From Trichococcus palustris (GTDB lineage: Bacteria; Bacillota; Bacilli; Lactobacillales; Aerococcaceae), in the NCBI RefSeq assembly GCF_900114465.1, contig NZ_FOTD01000002.1, positions 1-64,000 of the forward strand: a stretch of DNA of 64,000 nt. The letters are read 5' to 3'. Below, piece by piece: positions 7,968 through 17,274 of the stretch; position 1 is the first letter of the stretch, and the number at the start of each line of letters is the position of its first letter. Position numbers and translations under genes: made by a program. A model generated the notes under the pieces. The model had not been told where the DNA came from. It made no database searches and saw only the letters and a program-made list of their open reading frames with translations.

Positions 7968-9197
7968 ATGAGAACAATTGAGAACAAATGGATGCGCGCG
8001 GCGATACCCGCATTATTTATCCACTGCAGTATTGGAACCGTTTACTGCTGGTCCTTATTAAAAGGGAACATAGCGAATTATATCGGAAGAAGCAACGGCG
8101 AGGTTGAATGGGCATTCAGTATCGCAATATTCTTTCTTGGCATGTCAGCAGCGTTTGCCGGTAAGATTGTCGAGAAGGACGTTCATAAATCTTCGCTCAT
8201 TGCGGCCGTTTGTTTCGCTGGCGGAATGGCAGGAACAGGTTTCTTCGTCCAGCAAAAATCGCTGTTGGGAATATTTTTAAGCTACGGGATCCTAATGGGC
8301 ATCGGTTGCGGTATCGGCTACTTGTCACCTGTTAAAACACTGATGTTATGGTTCAATGAACAAAAGGGCTTAGCAACCGGTATTGCCATAGCCGGTTTTG
8401 GATTGGCAAAAGTTATTGCAAGCCCGATAATAGAAGCGCTTTTAGGGGCAACGAAAGCCGATGGCACCCTTGTTGATCCCACGAAAATTTATAAATTGTT
8501 TTATATTTTGGCAATCGCCTATTTCGTAATGATGATTGTTGGCCATCTACTTCTTAAGAAACCAGAAGGTTGGGTAGAACAAGGCACCAAAACCAAAGGC
8601 GCTAGTCCTCTTGCTATTTTCAAAAACAAAACCTTCATTGGTATTTGGTTGATGTTTTTCATCAACATTACCTGTGGCCTGGCACTTATTTCACAGGAAA
8701 AAGATATTTTACACTTCATCGGATTTGAAGCGATTGCAATCATCAGCTCTACGACGGCGCTCTTTAACGCCTTCGGACGCCTCGGTCTTTCGGCGTTTGC
8801 AGATCGGTTGAAGGATAGAAACAGTATCTACAAGACTATCTTTATTTTCTGTATCGCCGTCACCGGCATCACAATTTTGGCCAACGGCATCAATAATGCC
8901 ATAGCACCGCTTGTTATTGCTCTGTTATGCGTAATCAATGCCGGTTATGGTGGTGGTTTCTCCAATCTTCCGGCACTATTATCCGACAGATTTGGCATGA
9001 AAACGATCAGTGCCATTCATGGCTTGGCATTGTCTGCTTGGGCATTTGCCGGACTTTCCGGTAACCAACTTAGTGCCTTCATTCTTTCGAGGACACAATC
9101 TTACAATGATGTTCTGTACGTCATACTCGCACTTTATACAGTCGCCTTGATCATCAGTTTTGTTTTGGTGAAACCTGGCAAAACCGAAATTGAATAA
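7968..9197 (+). CDS. OFA-type MFS transporter (oxalate/formate antiporter family)
   Basis: A 409-residue carrier with 12 predicted membrane segments in the major facilitator superfamily. The first segment region (HCSIGTVYCWSLLKG) and the LMLWFNEQKGLATGIAIAGFG segment are typical of the OFA subfamily, whose members exchange small carboxylates such as oxalate, formate or related acids. The substrate of this member is unknown. GGGAG precedes ATG 7968. A TATAAT box lies at about 7910-7915. A symmetric terminator closes the gene, so it is monocistronic. Confidence 0.85.
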   Translation: MRTIENKWMRAAIPALFIHCSIGTVYCWSLLKGNIANYIGRSNGEVEWAFSIAIFFLGMSAAFAGKIVEKDVHKSSLIAAVCFAGGMAGTGFFVQQKSLLGIFLSYGILMGIGCGIGYLSPVKTLMLWFNEQKGLATGIAIAGFGLAKVIASPIIEALLGATKADGTLVDPTKIYKLFYILAIAYFVMMIVGHLLLKKPEGWVEQGTKTKGASPLAIFKNKTFIGIWLMFFINITCGLALISQEKDILHFIGFEAIAIISSTTALFNAFGRLGLSAFADRLKDRNSIYKTIFIFCIAVTGITILANGINNAIAPLVIALLCVINAGYGGGFSNLPALLSDRFGMKTISAIHGLALSAWAFAGLSGNQLSAFILSRTQSYNDVLYVILALYTVALIISFVLVKPGKTEIE

Positions 9198-9220
9198 TCA
9201 GCATACGTAGACAACAAACA

Positions 9221-9263
9221 AAAAAGATGGCAACGGGAGTAATTTTCCCTTGCCATCTTTTTT
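9221..9263. terminator. Bidirectional terminator
   Basis: AAAAAAGATGGCAA and TTGCCATCTTTTTT pair around a short loop. A and T runs on both sides let it serve both strands. Confidence 0.85.
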
Positions 9264-9308
9264 ATGTTATTTGAAGAATGTGTTATTGAGTCGATAAAAG
9301 TTGATTGC

Positions 9309-9563
9309 TCAGCCTTTCCTCTTCAACTTCTCTTCTATTTCCATCTCAAACGTTGCTGTATTCGTCGCTAACGATATCGGCCCGTATTCCGGCCAGGATT
9401 CCTGTAAAGCCTCAAAGGTTTCCCCGCTAAGGATGAGCACTTCTATTTTCCTTCTGAATTTCTCTTCCAAAAAATCAGAATATTCAAAAAGTGAAGGGAT
9501 TTGATCGAGTGAGATTGCTACGCTTCCGTTCTTCTTAAATGTTTTTGCTACAATGTATTTCAT
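9309..9563 (-). CDS. Small protein of unknown function (84 aa)
   Basis: The frame begins MKYIVAKTFKKNGSVAISLD after GAGGTGAAACC, a convincing ribosome binding site. It is a soluble, charged alpha/beta protein without cysteines or membrane segments. I do not recognise a domain with confidence. It stands alone between two terminated or divergent genes. Confidence 0.6.
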   Translation of the reverse strand: MKYIVAKTFKKNGSVAISLDQIPSLFEYSDFLEEKFRRKIEVLILSGETFEALQESWPEYGPISLATNTATFEMEIEEKLKRKG

Positions 9564-9673
9564 GGTTTCACCTCATGCTCCATTATAACAAAAAGATTAA
9601 TAAGAAGGTTATCACAATTGAGAATAGCCAGAAAAAAAAGAAATGATAAAAAAGAACTATTTCGATAGGCTCT

Positions 9674-9703
9674 TTGCACAATCATACTCAGATAGGATAT
9701 ACT
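9674..9703 (+). promoter_or_regulatory. Promoter of the VanZ-like gene
   Basis: TTGCAC (9674-9679) and TATACT (9698-9703) are 18 bases apart. Transcription would start near 9710, which excludes the in-frame ATG at 9705 as start codon. Confidence 0.6.
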
Positions 9704-9737
9704 AATGAGAAATATCAAAATAAAGGATTTGTGCACA

Positions 9738-10184
9738 ATGACATTGAAATATAACCGGAAACTTCTGTTCCTGATCCTCTGGATGGGCTGCATCTTCTTA
9801 TTTTCGCAGCAAAACGGGCAGGACTCTTCCCAAACTAGCGGTATCGTGCTTGAAATCCTAAAAAGGTTGGGGCTCGATTCGGCCGCAACGGGGCAAAGCA
9901 ACCTTAGTTTTTTTGTACGCAAAGCTGGGCATTTCACAGAGTACTTGATTCTGGGCATTCTCTTTCTCAGGTACTACCGTGAAAGGCAACCTTCCAGGAA
10001 AAAGTTGTTGATCACAACCGTCCTGTTTGTGTTCCTCTATGCCGCTTCGGATGAATTCCATCAGTCTTTCATACCCGGTAGAGGCCCGGCTTTCACCGAC
10101 GTGCTTATCGACACTTCCGGTGGGTTAGTGGGAATTTTGCTCCATGGGCAAATCAGCAAATGGCGCACAAAACAAGCCGTCTGA
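9738..10184 (+). CDS. VanZ-like membrane protein
   Basis: A 148-residue protein with about four membrane helices of the VanZ family, small membrane proteins named after the teicoplanin-resistance accessory VanZ. Typical motifs are IFLFSQQNGQDSSQ, KAGHFTEYLILG (about residues 68-79) and ASDEFHQSFIPGRGPAFTDVLID. The biochemical role in non-Van hosts is not settled. AAAGGA lies 10 bases before ATG 9738. No van operon genes are near, so glycopeptide resistance should not be assumed. Confidence 0.85.
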   Translation: MTLKYNRKLLFLILWMGCIFLFSQQNGQDSSQTSGIVLEILKRLGLDSAATGQSNLSFFVRKAGHFTEYLILGILFLRYYRERQPSRKKLLITTVLFVFLYAASDEFHQSFIPGRGPAFTDVLIDTSGGLVGILLHGQISKWRTKQAV

Positions 10185-10256
10185 CAGGAAAAGGCTCTTG
10201 CCTTTCTGCAGCAGGCGACAAACGGAATTCATCTCATCCGCTATTTGTCTCCAATA

Positions 10257-10306
10257 AAAAAAGAAGGGGCCTGATATTTCTGATTATGTCACGCACCCTT
10301 CTTTTC
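10257..10306. terminator. Convergent-gene hairpin
   Basis: AAGAAGGG and CCCTTCTT pair across a ~30-base loop between two convergent genes, with A and T runs outside. Confidence 0.5.
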
Positions 10307-10315
10307 ATTTGCACC

Positions 10316-11014
10316 CTACTGAAGGTCATCCTTCGGCTCATTGAACACATAGACATTTATATCAACCGAATTGTCGGTTACGCTTTTCGCCATGATATGC
10401 AACCCCTTGCACATCAATTCCTCGCCTTTGAAAATCGGCGTCACGCGATAGCGTACGACGGTGCCGGATTGAATAGCTTCACTTACGATCTCCTCTGCCG
10501 CAAAATACATGGTCGGATAATTGGCATTCCGGTAAAGAGTTACCAAGTTACGCCAGTCCGCTCCGCTACCGCCCAGAACATCGGCCAACAGATGTCCACG
10601 ATTCAGTTGCTTCGGATTCGATTCGTTTTGGTTGCTCTTTGACCATCCTGTCGGCAGGACACTGCTGACCGCATCGGTTCCTGTTTGGTACATTTCGGGG
10701 GTCACCATCGCATCCATGGTCGTCACACGGTTCAATTCATCCAAATCCCCATATGTCACCCATCCGTTGCCTTCATAAACCAGTTCCGAATCGCTGAAGG
10801 TGCTTTTTCCCCCATTTATTTTGATTTCATCTGCACCTGTATAGGTCGGGACAGCATCAGCCGTCATTATCTCGGTTGTTGCTTGTGTGTCTTCTGAACT
10901 CCTGAATGGATCGCCTCCATCGGACCAGTTATTCCATAGCATGATGCCAAGAAACAGGAAAAGCAGTAGGTTGCGCAATATAGCCTGCTTGTTCTTTCTT
11001 CGTCTTTTCGCCAT
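10316..11014 (-). CDS. Membrane-anchored DNA/RNA non-specific endonuclease (EndA-like)
   Basis: A 232-residue protein with a basic start (MAKRRRKNK) and one membrane segment at about residues 11-28, so the nuclease faces outside. The mature part holds a beta-beta-alpha-metal NUC domain with LNRGHLLADVLGG around residue 137, then NLVTLYRNANYP. The catalytic His and the metal-binding Asn (RNAN) are visible. The usual DRGH reads NRGH. Relatives degrade or help take up extracellular DNA (Streptococcus EndA). A close paralogue lies at 52971-53870 and shares the whole region from PAYTGADEI onwards. GAAAGGTGG precedes the ATG. Confidence 0.87.
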   Translation of the reverse strand: MAKRRRKNKQAILRNLLLFLFLGIMLWNNWSDGGDPFRSSEDTQATTEIMTADAVPTYTGADEIKINGGKSTFSDSELVYEGNGWVTYGDLDELNRVTTMDAMVTPEMYQTGTDAVSSVLPTGWSKSNQNESNPKQLNRGHLLADVLGGSGADWRNLVTLYRNANYPTMYFAAEEIVSEAIQSGTVVRYRVTPIFKGEELMCKGLHIMAKSVTDNSVDINVYVFNEPKDDLQ

Positions 11015-11325
11015 TCTATGCCACCTTTCTTCTTGAATTATTTATTTTTCCCAGTCGACAAGGAACCTTGCCGCCAGACCTCATTCTATTGTTATTGTAT
11101 CAGCCCGCCGCAAAGAGGGCAAACGCCCTTTGATTCCGCCATTATCGAAGATACATATGAAAAAGAGATACCTGATGTCAACAATGCCGGGAGCATGCAA
11201 AAAAGGAGGCTGGGACAAAAAGTCCGAGCCCCTTTCTCATTTCTCTTGAAAAAAACTATTTCATTCCCCACTATATTACCGCATAGCCGGTTTATTTCCC
11301 AAAGCATGCTCAGCGCGTGTAACGT

Positions 11326-12249
11326 TTAGAGGACTGGTTTTTCGTCAGATTCTTTATCTCGCAAGTCAAACTTTTCTATAGGGTTAGGCCCTCTCATGAT
11401 TTCCCTTTTTATATAAAGCAGACCGTCCGGATTGACTCTTATTTTCCAGCGGACCAGCTGAATGTTGCCACCCGTTATTTCGATGGCGGTGATGCTGGTA
11501 GGATAGATGCAGCAGCCCGAATTGAAATAGGGAAGATCCTTCGTTTTCGGATATTTGAACCTGTGCGTATGTCCGCAGATGAGCATTACCTTGTGTTTTT
11601 TTATCCATTTTGTGTAATTCTTCTCGATTTTGTGCCGTTTGTTGATGTTTTTCACGGGGCTTGTTGGGCTCTGGACGCCAAATGCATGAAGGTACCGCCA
11701 GAAATACTTCAGCGAAAGCATGGTCAGGAACCAAATCTGATCGTTCGGAAAATCCCCCTGCATCCCATGCACGATGAAGATGTCCTGACCGGTTTTCTCA
11801 TTTTTCAAGACCAACGCCTCGATCGGTTTGAGGCCCGGAAGGAAATCATAGAAAACCTCATGGTACTCGTCATAATTCCGGTAGTAGTTTTTTTCCACAT
11901 ATTCCTGGTTTTTCAAATAGATATTGTGGTTTCCGTAGATCATGATCAGCCGATTTTCGTCAAAAAAACGTTTGATGATCTCGAACACTTCGACGTGCGC
12001 ATTTTTTATGTGTTTGAAATCGGCATGTTCCCAAAGTTCATCGCCATCACCGTTCTCCACGTAAACGAAACCGTTCTGGTAATAATATTCCATGGCATGC
12101 AAATAAATATTCTGATTCCTGGTAAATTCGTCGGACAGACTCCCGTCGCCTCTGTGGCAGTCGCTGAAAAAAACATAATTGGAATTCTCGTCAAAGTACT
12201 CCACTCTGGCATTCTTATATGCCTCCGTCAATAGTTGTTCCGTTCGCAT
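11326..12249 (-). CDS. Calcineurin-like metallophosphoesterase (cytosolic)
   Basis: A 307-residue two-metal phosphoesterase. The five signature blocks are visible in order: SDCHRGD (about 30), ENGDGDEL (about 66), YGNHN (about 106), VHG (about 161) and CGHTH (about 227). This is the layout of the UDP-diacylglucosamine-hydrolase-like branch, but the host makes no lipid A, so another phosphodiester must be the substrate. ATG 12249 has GAGGTG at ideal spacing; GTG 12258 is the alternative. No signal peptide. The next gene upstream on the same strand is a membrane-bound member of the same superfamily, probably a separate transcript. Confidence 0.85.
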   Translation of the reverse strand: MRTEQLLTEAYKNARVEYFDENSNYVFFSDCHRGDGSLSDEFTRNQNIYLHAMEYYYQNGFVYVENGDGDELWEHADFKHIKNAHVEVFEIIKRFFDENRLIMIYGNHNIYLKNQEYVEKNYYRNYDEYHEVFYDFLPGLKPIEALVLKNEKTGQDIFIVHGMQGDFPNDQIWFLTMLSLKYFWRYLHAFGVQSPTSPVKNINKRHKIEKNYTKWIKKHKVMLICGHTHRFKYPKTKDLPYFNSGCCIYPTSITAIEITGGNIQLVRWKIRVNPDGLLYIKREIMRGPNPIEKFDLRDKESDEKPVL

Positions 12250-12515
12250 ATTCCTCACCTCATCCTATTGGAACTCATTACAGTATATTATTCTGATTCT
12301 TCGGCAATTCTCTATCGCGTTGGATAAAGCCCTTCTTAAGTGCGCAAAAAATAAATTTGCAATGAAATCCGCTGAAAGACTGTTTTACAAACAGCAGATC
12401 CTCAACTACATATCATTATTATAGGCCTCTGAAAAACCAAAAGCCAGACATATCCTGTTGCTTTGCCTTTCCGTTCTAGAGTGAAAACAGGAGCATTCCG
12501 CACCTGTAGAGTTGT

Positions 12516-14006
12516 TCATTTATGGAACAATTCCTTGAACCGTTTCACTGCATATTTGCCGGTATCCCACAGCCATTTCCCAAACGTATCCAGCGATTGT
12601 TTTTTCCATAAGTAGATGTTAATGACCAATGCAAGAATAAGCAATCCGAAACCAGTGACGACAAAGACGACCGCAACCGGATTTTCTTTATACATGGCAT
12701 CCGCGAAAAGCTGTGCTGTTGCAGCATACCTTGTAATATAGTTGTTTGCTGGTGATGGCAATTCCACCATTGTGGTTGTATTCCCATCGTCCATTTTGGC
12801 GATCATATAATGATAGTAGCTGTTTTCCGTCAAAAGTTCTGCCCCTGCACCGCCGCTGATCAGATAGCGTACGCCATCCTTCGTGTATTCAAAATAGCTG
12901 TGAATGTGGGAGAGGTAGACCGTATCTACGTGGTAAGTACTCATGAGCGTTTCAAACTTAGCCGCTTCCTGCGGATCCTGGAAACCATGATCCATGTTCT
13001 TGCTCATATTGTAATCATTCAACTTCTGTTCCACCCAATTTTGTCCGCTCCTCACTTCGTTCAGATAATTGGGAATCTGATTGATGGTGACACCGCTTCT
13101 CGGGTCTTTCGGCGGTATATGGGTGATGACAAAGATCCGTTTCCCCTGCGCCTTTTTCAAATCATTTTCCAGCCAGATGTATTGTTCATCCGAAATCGCC
13201 CGCTTTTCAGACCAGCCGGGGGAAGAATCCAGAAAGACAAAATGGCTGTCCGAAAAATCAAAAGAATAATAGGCCGGGCCATAAAGCATTGTATAGGTGC
13301 TTCGTCCATTGCCACGAATATCGTGATTCCCGAGCGTGGTAAACAAAGGTACGGAAATTTTGGATACCATTTGGTCAAAAAGCCTGTATTGGTTCGTTTT
13401 TCCGCTGAAGACAAGGTCGCCATTGTCAATGACAAATACAGGATTTACACCATTTACCTGCTGGATGATCTGTCCAAAGGTGTCGTAGCCATCTCGATTG
13501 TCGCCGAGGATGATGTATTTATATTTCCCTGTACTGTCGTTGCTGCTTGGCTGTACCGGTTCCATGCTGATGGTTTCCTTGTCTCCGACAGCTATGCTTA
13601 CCTGCAGGCTATTGACCGTCTTCTTTGTCATGGTCAGGCTGCTGGCTGTCATGCTTGCCGCATAAAAATCGGGGTTAACATTTTCAATCAGCAATGAAAC
13701 GGTAGTTGCTGCATCTCCCTTGACTATTATTTTCGGAAGCGGGGACAAGGCCCTGATGACAATACTCTGCGTACCGTCGCTCCCCTTTTGGAGCCCTTTT
13801 ACAAAACCGCCATAAACGGTGATTTGGGCATTCTCTGTTTTATAGGCCGAAGATGCATCATCCGGATTGAACTGGAGAGGTACGCTTATAAAATCGTTGC
13901 TGATTTTGTAAGCATTTGCGGCATTGTAGACAAATGCACCGACCCCTGTCAGGAGGAAAAGTGACAAAATAACTAATATCCAATTGCTGATTTTCTTCAT
14001 CTTCAT
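12516..14006 (-). CDS. Membrane-anchored extracellular metallophosphoesterase
   Basis: A 496-residue protein with an N-terminal membrane anchor (about residues 9-30), a beta-rich domain (about 40-155) and a metallophosphoesterase domain with GDNRDG, DNGDLVFSGK, LGNHD, ITHIPP and LSHIHSYFEY. It ends with a second membrane helix near residues 445-468 and a basic tail. The catalytic part should therefore be outside, tethered at both ends. The target could be a phosphodiester of the wall or a nucleotide; I cannot tell. ATG 14006 follows GGAAGGGGG. The frame extends upstream without a better start. Confidence 0.83.
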   Translation of the reverse strand: MKMKKISNWILVILSLFLLTGVGAFVYNAANAYKISNDFISVPLQFNPDDASSAYKTENAQITVYGGFVKGLQKGSDGTQSIVIRALSPLPKIIVKGDAATTVSLLIENVNPDFYAASMTASSLTMTKKTVNSLQVSIAVGDKETISMEPVQPSSNDSTGKYKYIILGDNRDGYDTFGQIIQQVNGVNPVFVIDNGDLVFSGKTNQYRLFDQMVSKISVPLFTTLGNHDIRGNGRSTYTMLYGPAYYSFDFSDSHFVFLDSSPGWSEKRAISDEQYIWLENDLKKAQGKRIFVITHIPPKDPRSGVTINQIPNYLNEVRSGQNWVEQKLNDYNMSKNMDHGFQDPQEAAKFETLMSTYHVDTVYLSHIHSYFEYTKDGVRYLISGGAGAELLTENSYYHYMIAKMDDGNTTTMVELPSPANNYITRYAATAQLFADAMYKENPVAVVFVVTGFGLLILALVINIYLWKKQSLDTFGKWLWDTGKYAVKRFKELFHK

Positions 14007-14161
14007 AATCAGGCCCCCTTCCTTTCCCCCTATTTTCCCTCCAAAATTCCTGTCCAAGATTACGCGTCTTCCAGATAATTGCTTCTATTAACATTATAGT
14101 TCCCTGCCGTTGCAAGCGCCAACTTTAGGCATACACGACAGAAAACATTTTTCCGTATAGA

Positions 14162-14200
14162 AATAGGGGCCAAAATCCGCGAGTGATTTTGGCCCCTATT
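14162..14200. terminator. Intergenic perfect hairpin
   Basis: AATAGGGGCCAAAAT (14162-14176) pairs perfectly with 14186-14200. It sits at the 3' end of the broken membrane-protein gene. There is no T-run, so it may stabilise an mRNA end rather than terminate. Confidence 0.5.
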
Positions 14201-14692
14201 AAAATTTATGCTGCCCCTTCCAGCCTGTCCCTCGTTGCAACGCGTGATGCATACTTCCGGCATCTAATCCCTGTTTTGTTCGGTTTTTTTTAGCCCAACC
14301 CGTAAACAATGAACTCAGCCCGGCCACGAGCAAGGCTGCGCCTATCACGTAAAAATAGGGTACATAAATGGAGTTGGTGCCGGCTATTTCCAGCACGCCC
14401 TGCAAGAAACTGCCGACCGTCAGTGTGGCTATCCCGGAATTGTAGAGGTTGGAAAAGCTTCGGAATCCGTTTGCTGTCACATTCTTTGGTGGCAATGACC
14501 GGATGAATGAATAGCCGATCACGCCGCCAATCAAGGGAAACAGGAACATCCAGGCATTGCCGGCGAGGTTACGCCATGCCCGAACAGTCCATATACTTTG
14601 GCGATGACGAACGTCACAAACGTCACACTGAAATAGGCCCATCTATTTTTCTTGATCGTCTTTTGCAGGTTATTCGTATCCGATATAGACAA
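14199..14692 (-). pseudogene. Frameshifted membrane-protein gene
   Basis: From TTG 14692 (GGGGAG at good spacing, overlapping the gene before it) the frame reads MSISDTNNLQKTIKKNRWAY and then a membrane segment to GLFGHGV. It loses frame near 14575 and continues in another frame as WMFLFPLIGGVIGYSFIR and two more helices to 14199. Together they make a ~160-residue polytopic protein of unknown family. The frameshift is clear; whether biological or a sequencing error is open. It is the third piece of a decaying operon. Confidence 0.6.
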
Positions 14693-15490
14693 TGTCGCTC
14701 ACTCCCCTTTCTCCGGAATTTTTGCCATCGGTAGGATTGTTGATGATGTTTCCATTGAAGTACAGGGTGGATGATCCCCCGCCATCCAGATTATAGGCCG
14801 TGACTGCCCCCCTGCTTTGCATTTCTTCCGCCAACGCCAACAGCGGCAATCCTTCGCTCTCATTGTTTCCGCCGTCTAAAACGATGATGATGTAATGCAG
14901 GGGAGAAATCTGACCGATAGCTGTGCGCGGATTACTGGCCATCGATTGCGATACCTCGCTTGAACCAGCGACCGTTATTTCGCCATTTCCCACCAACGAA
15001 GGGCCAAACGAGATGATCTGCGCGATGTTTGTCGTTTCAACGGAAGCCAGAGTCGTTTCGTTTTCGGAAATGATTGAGAAGTCTCCGTTGTTATCGATGA
15101 CTAAAGCATCGTCCCCATCAGCATCTCTTGCCGTGTCGCGGTAGATCACGCCATTCCGTAGGACGTAGCCCGGAAGCCATAGTAATCCCCGTTGATCGCC
15201 AAAATAGCTTGATGGCTGTCAGTGATGCTCGAGGTTGCGGCCTTGATATTGCGCCCGAAAGTATCCTCTGCCAAGGCCGTTTTCAGCGCCACCCCTTTGC
15301 CGCGATTAGCGGGATGGATGCAAAGATCGCAATGATAGTCTGCTTTTAACTGTTGGAACAGTTCGGCATAGTCTGCTCCACTGCCGTCGTCTACAACATC
15401 GGTGTGCATCCCCTGTTCCTTGAGTTCGTTCACCAGCGAAATTAATTTTCCGTCTGGATGTAATGCTGGAATGACAACGATCGGTTTCAT
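14670..15490 (-). pseudogene. Broken glycosyltransferase / phosphodiester-glycosidase (NAGPA) fusion gene
   Basis: The start (MKPIVVIPALHPDGKLISLV, then DVVDDGSGADY) is the nucleotide-binding part of a family-2 glycosyltransferase. It ends abruptly at about residue 73 (NRGKGVALKTAL) and jumps to AEDTFGRNIKAATSS, inside a NAGPA-type phosphodiester glycosidase domain (AINGDYYGFR). A one-base loss near 15165 then shifts the frame, and the glycosidase continues as YVLRNGVIYRDTARD through YNLDGGGSSTLYFNG to IGYE. So one internal deletion plus one frameshift. The parent probably worked on surface polysaccharide. Confidence 0.7.
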
Positions 15491-15785
15491 TTTAACCGCC
15501 TCCTAAGCTATTTTTCAGCAGTAGAATAAGAAAGCGATGGCACCGGATCATTACTAATCGTCATGCGTGGCCCAATCTTCTTTCTTCCAGCAACTGCAAC
15601 CTGCTGTCCATCTTCGCTGCGGCAACCGGTTGTATGTAGTCTCGCTGTCTCCCTTGTTTGCTTGACACCTTTATTCTAGGTTAATCAGTCTGCCATTTCT
15701 CCGAAAACAAGACAGAGATTTGCGGAAAAAGTGAAGCGAAAAGCACACTAAACTAATCCAACCAGCAATGTAAGAAAAGCGGGAC

Positions 15786-15902
15786 AAGCCCGTTCTGCCT
15801 CGACAGAAATTTAGGAAATCTGGCCCTGAATGAGCATACTGCGCAATGGGTTAGATTTATCTAATTTCCGAGAGGCAGGCTTGAACCGCTGGACATCATG
15901 TG
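15786..15902. repeat. ~117-base imperfect palindrome in an intergenic space
   Basis: AAGCC...CTGCCTCG pairs with GAGAGGCAGGCTT, GAAATTTAG with CTAATTTC, and ATCTggCCC with GGGttAGAT, around a loop with GAATGAGCATACTG. It lies in the 570-base gap 15491-16060, where I see no gene. A similar long palindrome is at 37598-37694. Confidence 0.5.
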
Positions 15903-15983
15903 ATGGCGTGGAATAATTAAAGAACCTGTGAAAAACCTGCGGTGATAAGCTTTTACAGAAAAAATTTATACTTTACTAGAAAT

Positions 15984-16011
15984 CAAAAAAGAGAGCTGCT
16001 ATGGCTCCCTT
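15984..16011 (-). terminator. Terminator of the RCC1-repeat gene
   Basis: On the complement GGGAGC and GCTCTC pair and are followed by TTTTTT. Confidence 0.6.
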
Positions 16012-16060
16012 TCGAGTGATATTGGCAAATGATGCAATCGCCTGTTTCTGCTATGCTTAT

Positions 16061-17029
16061 CTATCTGGTGACGATGTCTTTCCAGTCGGTTACATCGCAC
16101 TGGTTATCATCATTGCTTCCCGCTGCAACGACGGTGCCGTCTCCTTTCAGTCCCACTACGTGCACGCCGCCCGTTGAAATGGCTGTGATATCTGTCCAAG
16201 ATGACACGTCACTCTGACCAAAGGGAGCCGTCCCGGCCGAAACGACTGTCCCGTCTTCTTTCAATCCCAACACAACCATTCCCCAATTGGATACAGCCAC
16301 GATATCCTCCCAATGTGATACATCACACTGATCAAAGGAATCAGTTCCAGACACGACAACCGTTCCGTCTTCCCTCAGCCCCACGGTGTGCATACCGCCT
16401 GCGGAAACGGACACGATATCGCTCCAGGATGATACGTCGAGCTGGTTAAAAAAATCATCGCCGACTGCTACCACTGTTCCATCCTCTTTCAGGCCAACCG
16501 TGTGCAGTCCGCCTGCCGAAACAGCCACGATATCGCTCCAGGATGACACATCGAGCTGACCAAAAGAGTTCGCCCCCACCGCGACAACGGTGCCGTCTCC
16601 CCTCAGCCCCACGGTATGCAGCCCGCCTGCGGAAACGGATACGATATCGCTCCAGGATGATACATCGAGCTGACCAAAAGAGTTCGCCCCCACCGCGACA
16701 ACGGTGCCGTCTCCCCTCAGCCCCACGGTATGCGTCCCGCCTGCGGAAACGGACACGATATCCTCCCAGGACGAAACATCCAGTTGGCCGTATTCGTTGT
16801 TCCCCACCGCGATGACCGTCCCGTCCGTTCTGAGCCCGACTGTATGCGTCCCGCCTGCAGAAATCACCTCTCTATTGATCCCGTTTTCATTCTTATCGAT
16901 TCGCTCGGATTCGGATGCCGAAATAGCCACGTCACTTTGTTCAGGCGCTGAAGCTGCCTCATTCACACAACCAGAAAAGACTAGCGCAACAAGAGCACAG
17001 GAACCCAATAACTTCACTATTTTTCTCAT
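16061..17029 (-). CDS. RCC1-repeat lipoprotein
   Basis: A 322-residue protein with a lipoprotein signal (VALVFSGC, Cys about residue 21) and seven tandem repeats of about 38 residues from residue 56 on. Each has the form SVSAGGxHTVGLRGDGTVVAVG followed by QLDVSSW-D-IV. This is the RCC1 / regulator-of-chromosome-condensation repeat; seven blades would close one beta propeller. Such proteins act in binding. Here it should be anchored outside the membrane, with an unknown ligand. The DNA repeats are nearly identical at 16540-16780, which suggests recent repeat duplication. GGGGGACT precedes the ATG. Confidence 0.82.
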   Translation of the reverse strand: MRKIVKLLGSCALVALVFSGCVNEAASAPEQSDVAISASESERIDKNENGINREVISAGGTHTVGLRTDGTVIAVGNNEYGQLDVSSWEDIVSVSAGGTHTVGLRGDGTVVAVGANSFGQLDVSSWSDIVSVSAGGLHTVGLRGDGTVVAVGANSFGQLDVSSWSDIVAVSAGGLHTVGLKEDGTVVAVGDDFFNQLDVSSWSDIVSVSAGGMHTVGLREDGTVVVSGTDSFDQCDVSHWEDIVAVSNWGMVVLGLKEDGTVVSAGTAPFGQSDVSSWTDITAISTGGVHVVGLKGDGTVVAAGSNDDNQCDVTDWKDIVTR

Positions 17030-17185
17030 GGCGAGTCCCCCTTTCTTATATTCTCTACATGTAAATTATAGTTCCCTCCGGCTCTTGATGCTAATTTTAG
17101 CGCTGAATCGTCAGAACTTTGTCTGCCTATAGGAGGGTGCAGACAAAAACGTCGTCTATCTATTTTTCATGCGGCAATACGGAAT

Positions 17186-17222
17186 AAAAAAGGCATCGAT
17201 GAAATTTACTTCATCAATGCCA
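17186..17222 (-). terminator. Terminator
   Basis: GGCATTGATGAA and TTCATCGATGCC pair on the complement and are followed by TTTTTT. It ends the 17275-17775 gene. Confidence 0.8.
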
Positions 17223-17274
17223 CACTATTATGGAGTCAACCAACTTTGTTCCGTTTGAGCCCTACTCAAAGGAA

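Noticed and set aside
9705-9737. Earlier in-frame ATG for the VanZ-like gene
   Set aside because: It lies upstream of or at the predicted transcription start of the promoter at 9674-9703 and has no ribosome binding site.
9738-10184. Glycopeptide resistance from VanZ
   Set aside because: No vanHAX or vanRS genes in the window; VanZ-like proteins are widespread in sensitive bacteria.
11205-11230. GGAGGCTGGGACAAAA, like the IS1182 end, as a solo IS end
   Set aside because: It forms a hairpin with GTCCGAGCC and is more simply a terminator-type repeat. No second end or transposase is nearby.
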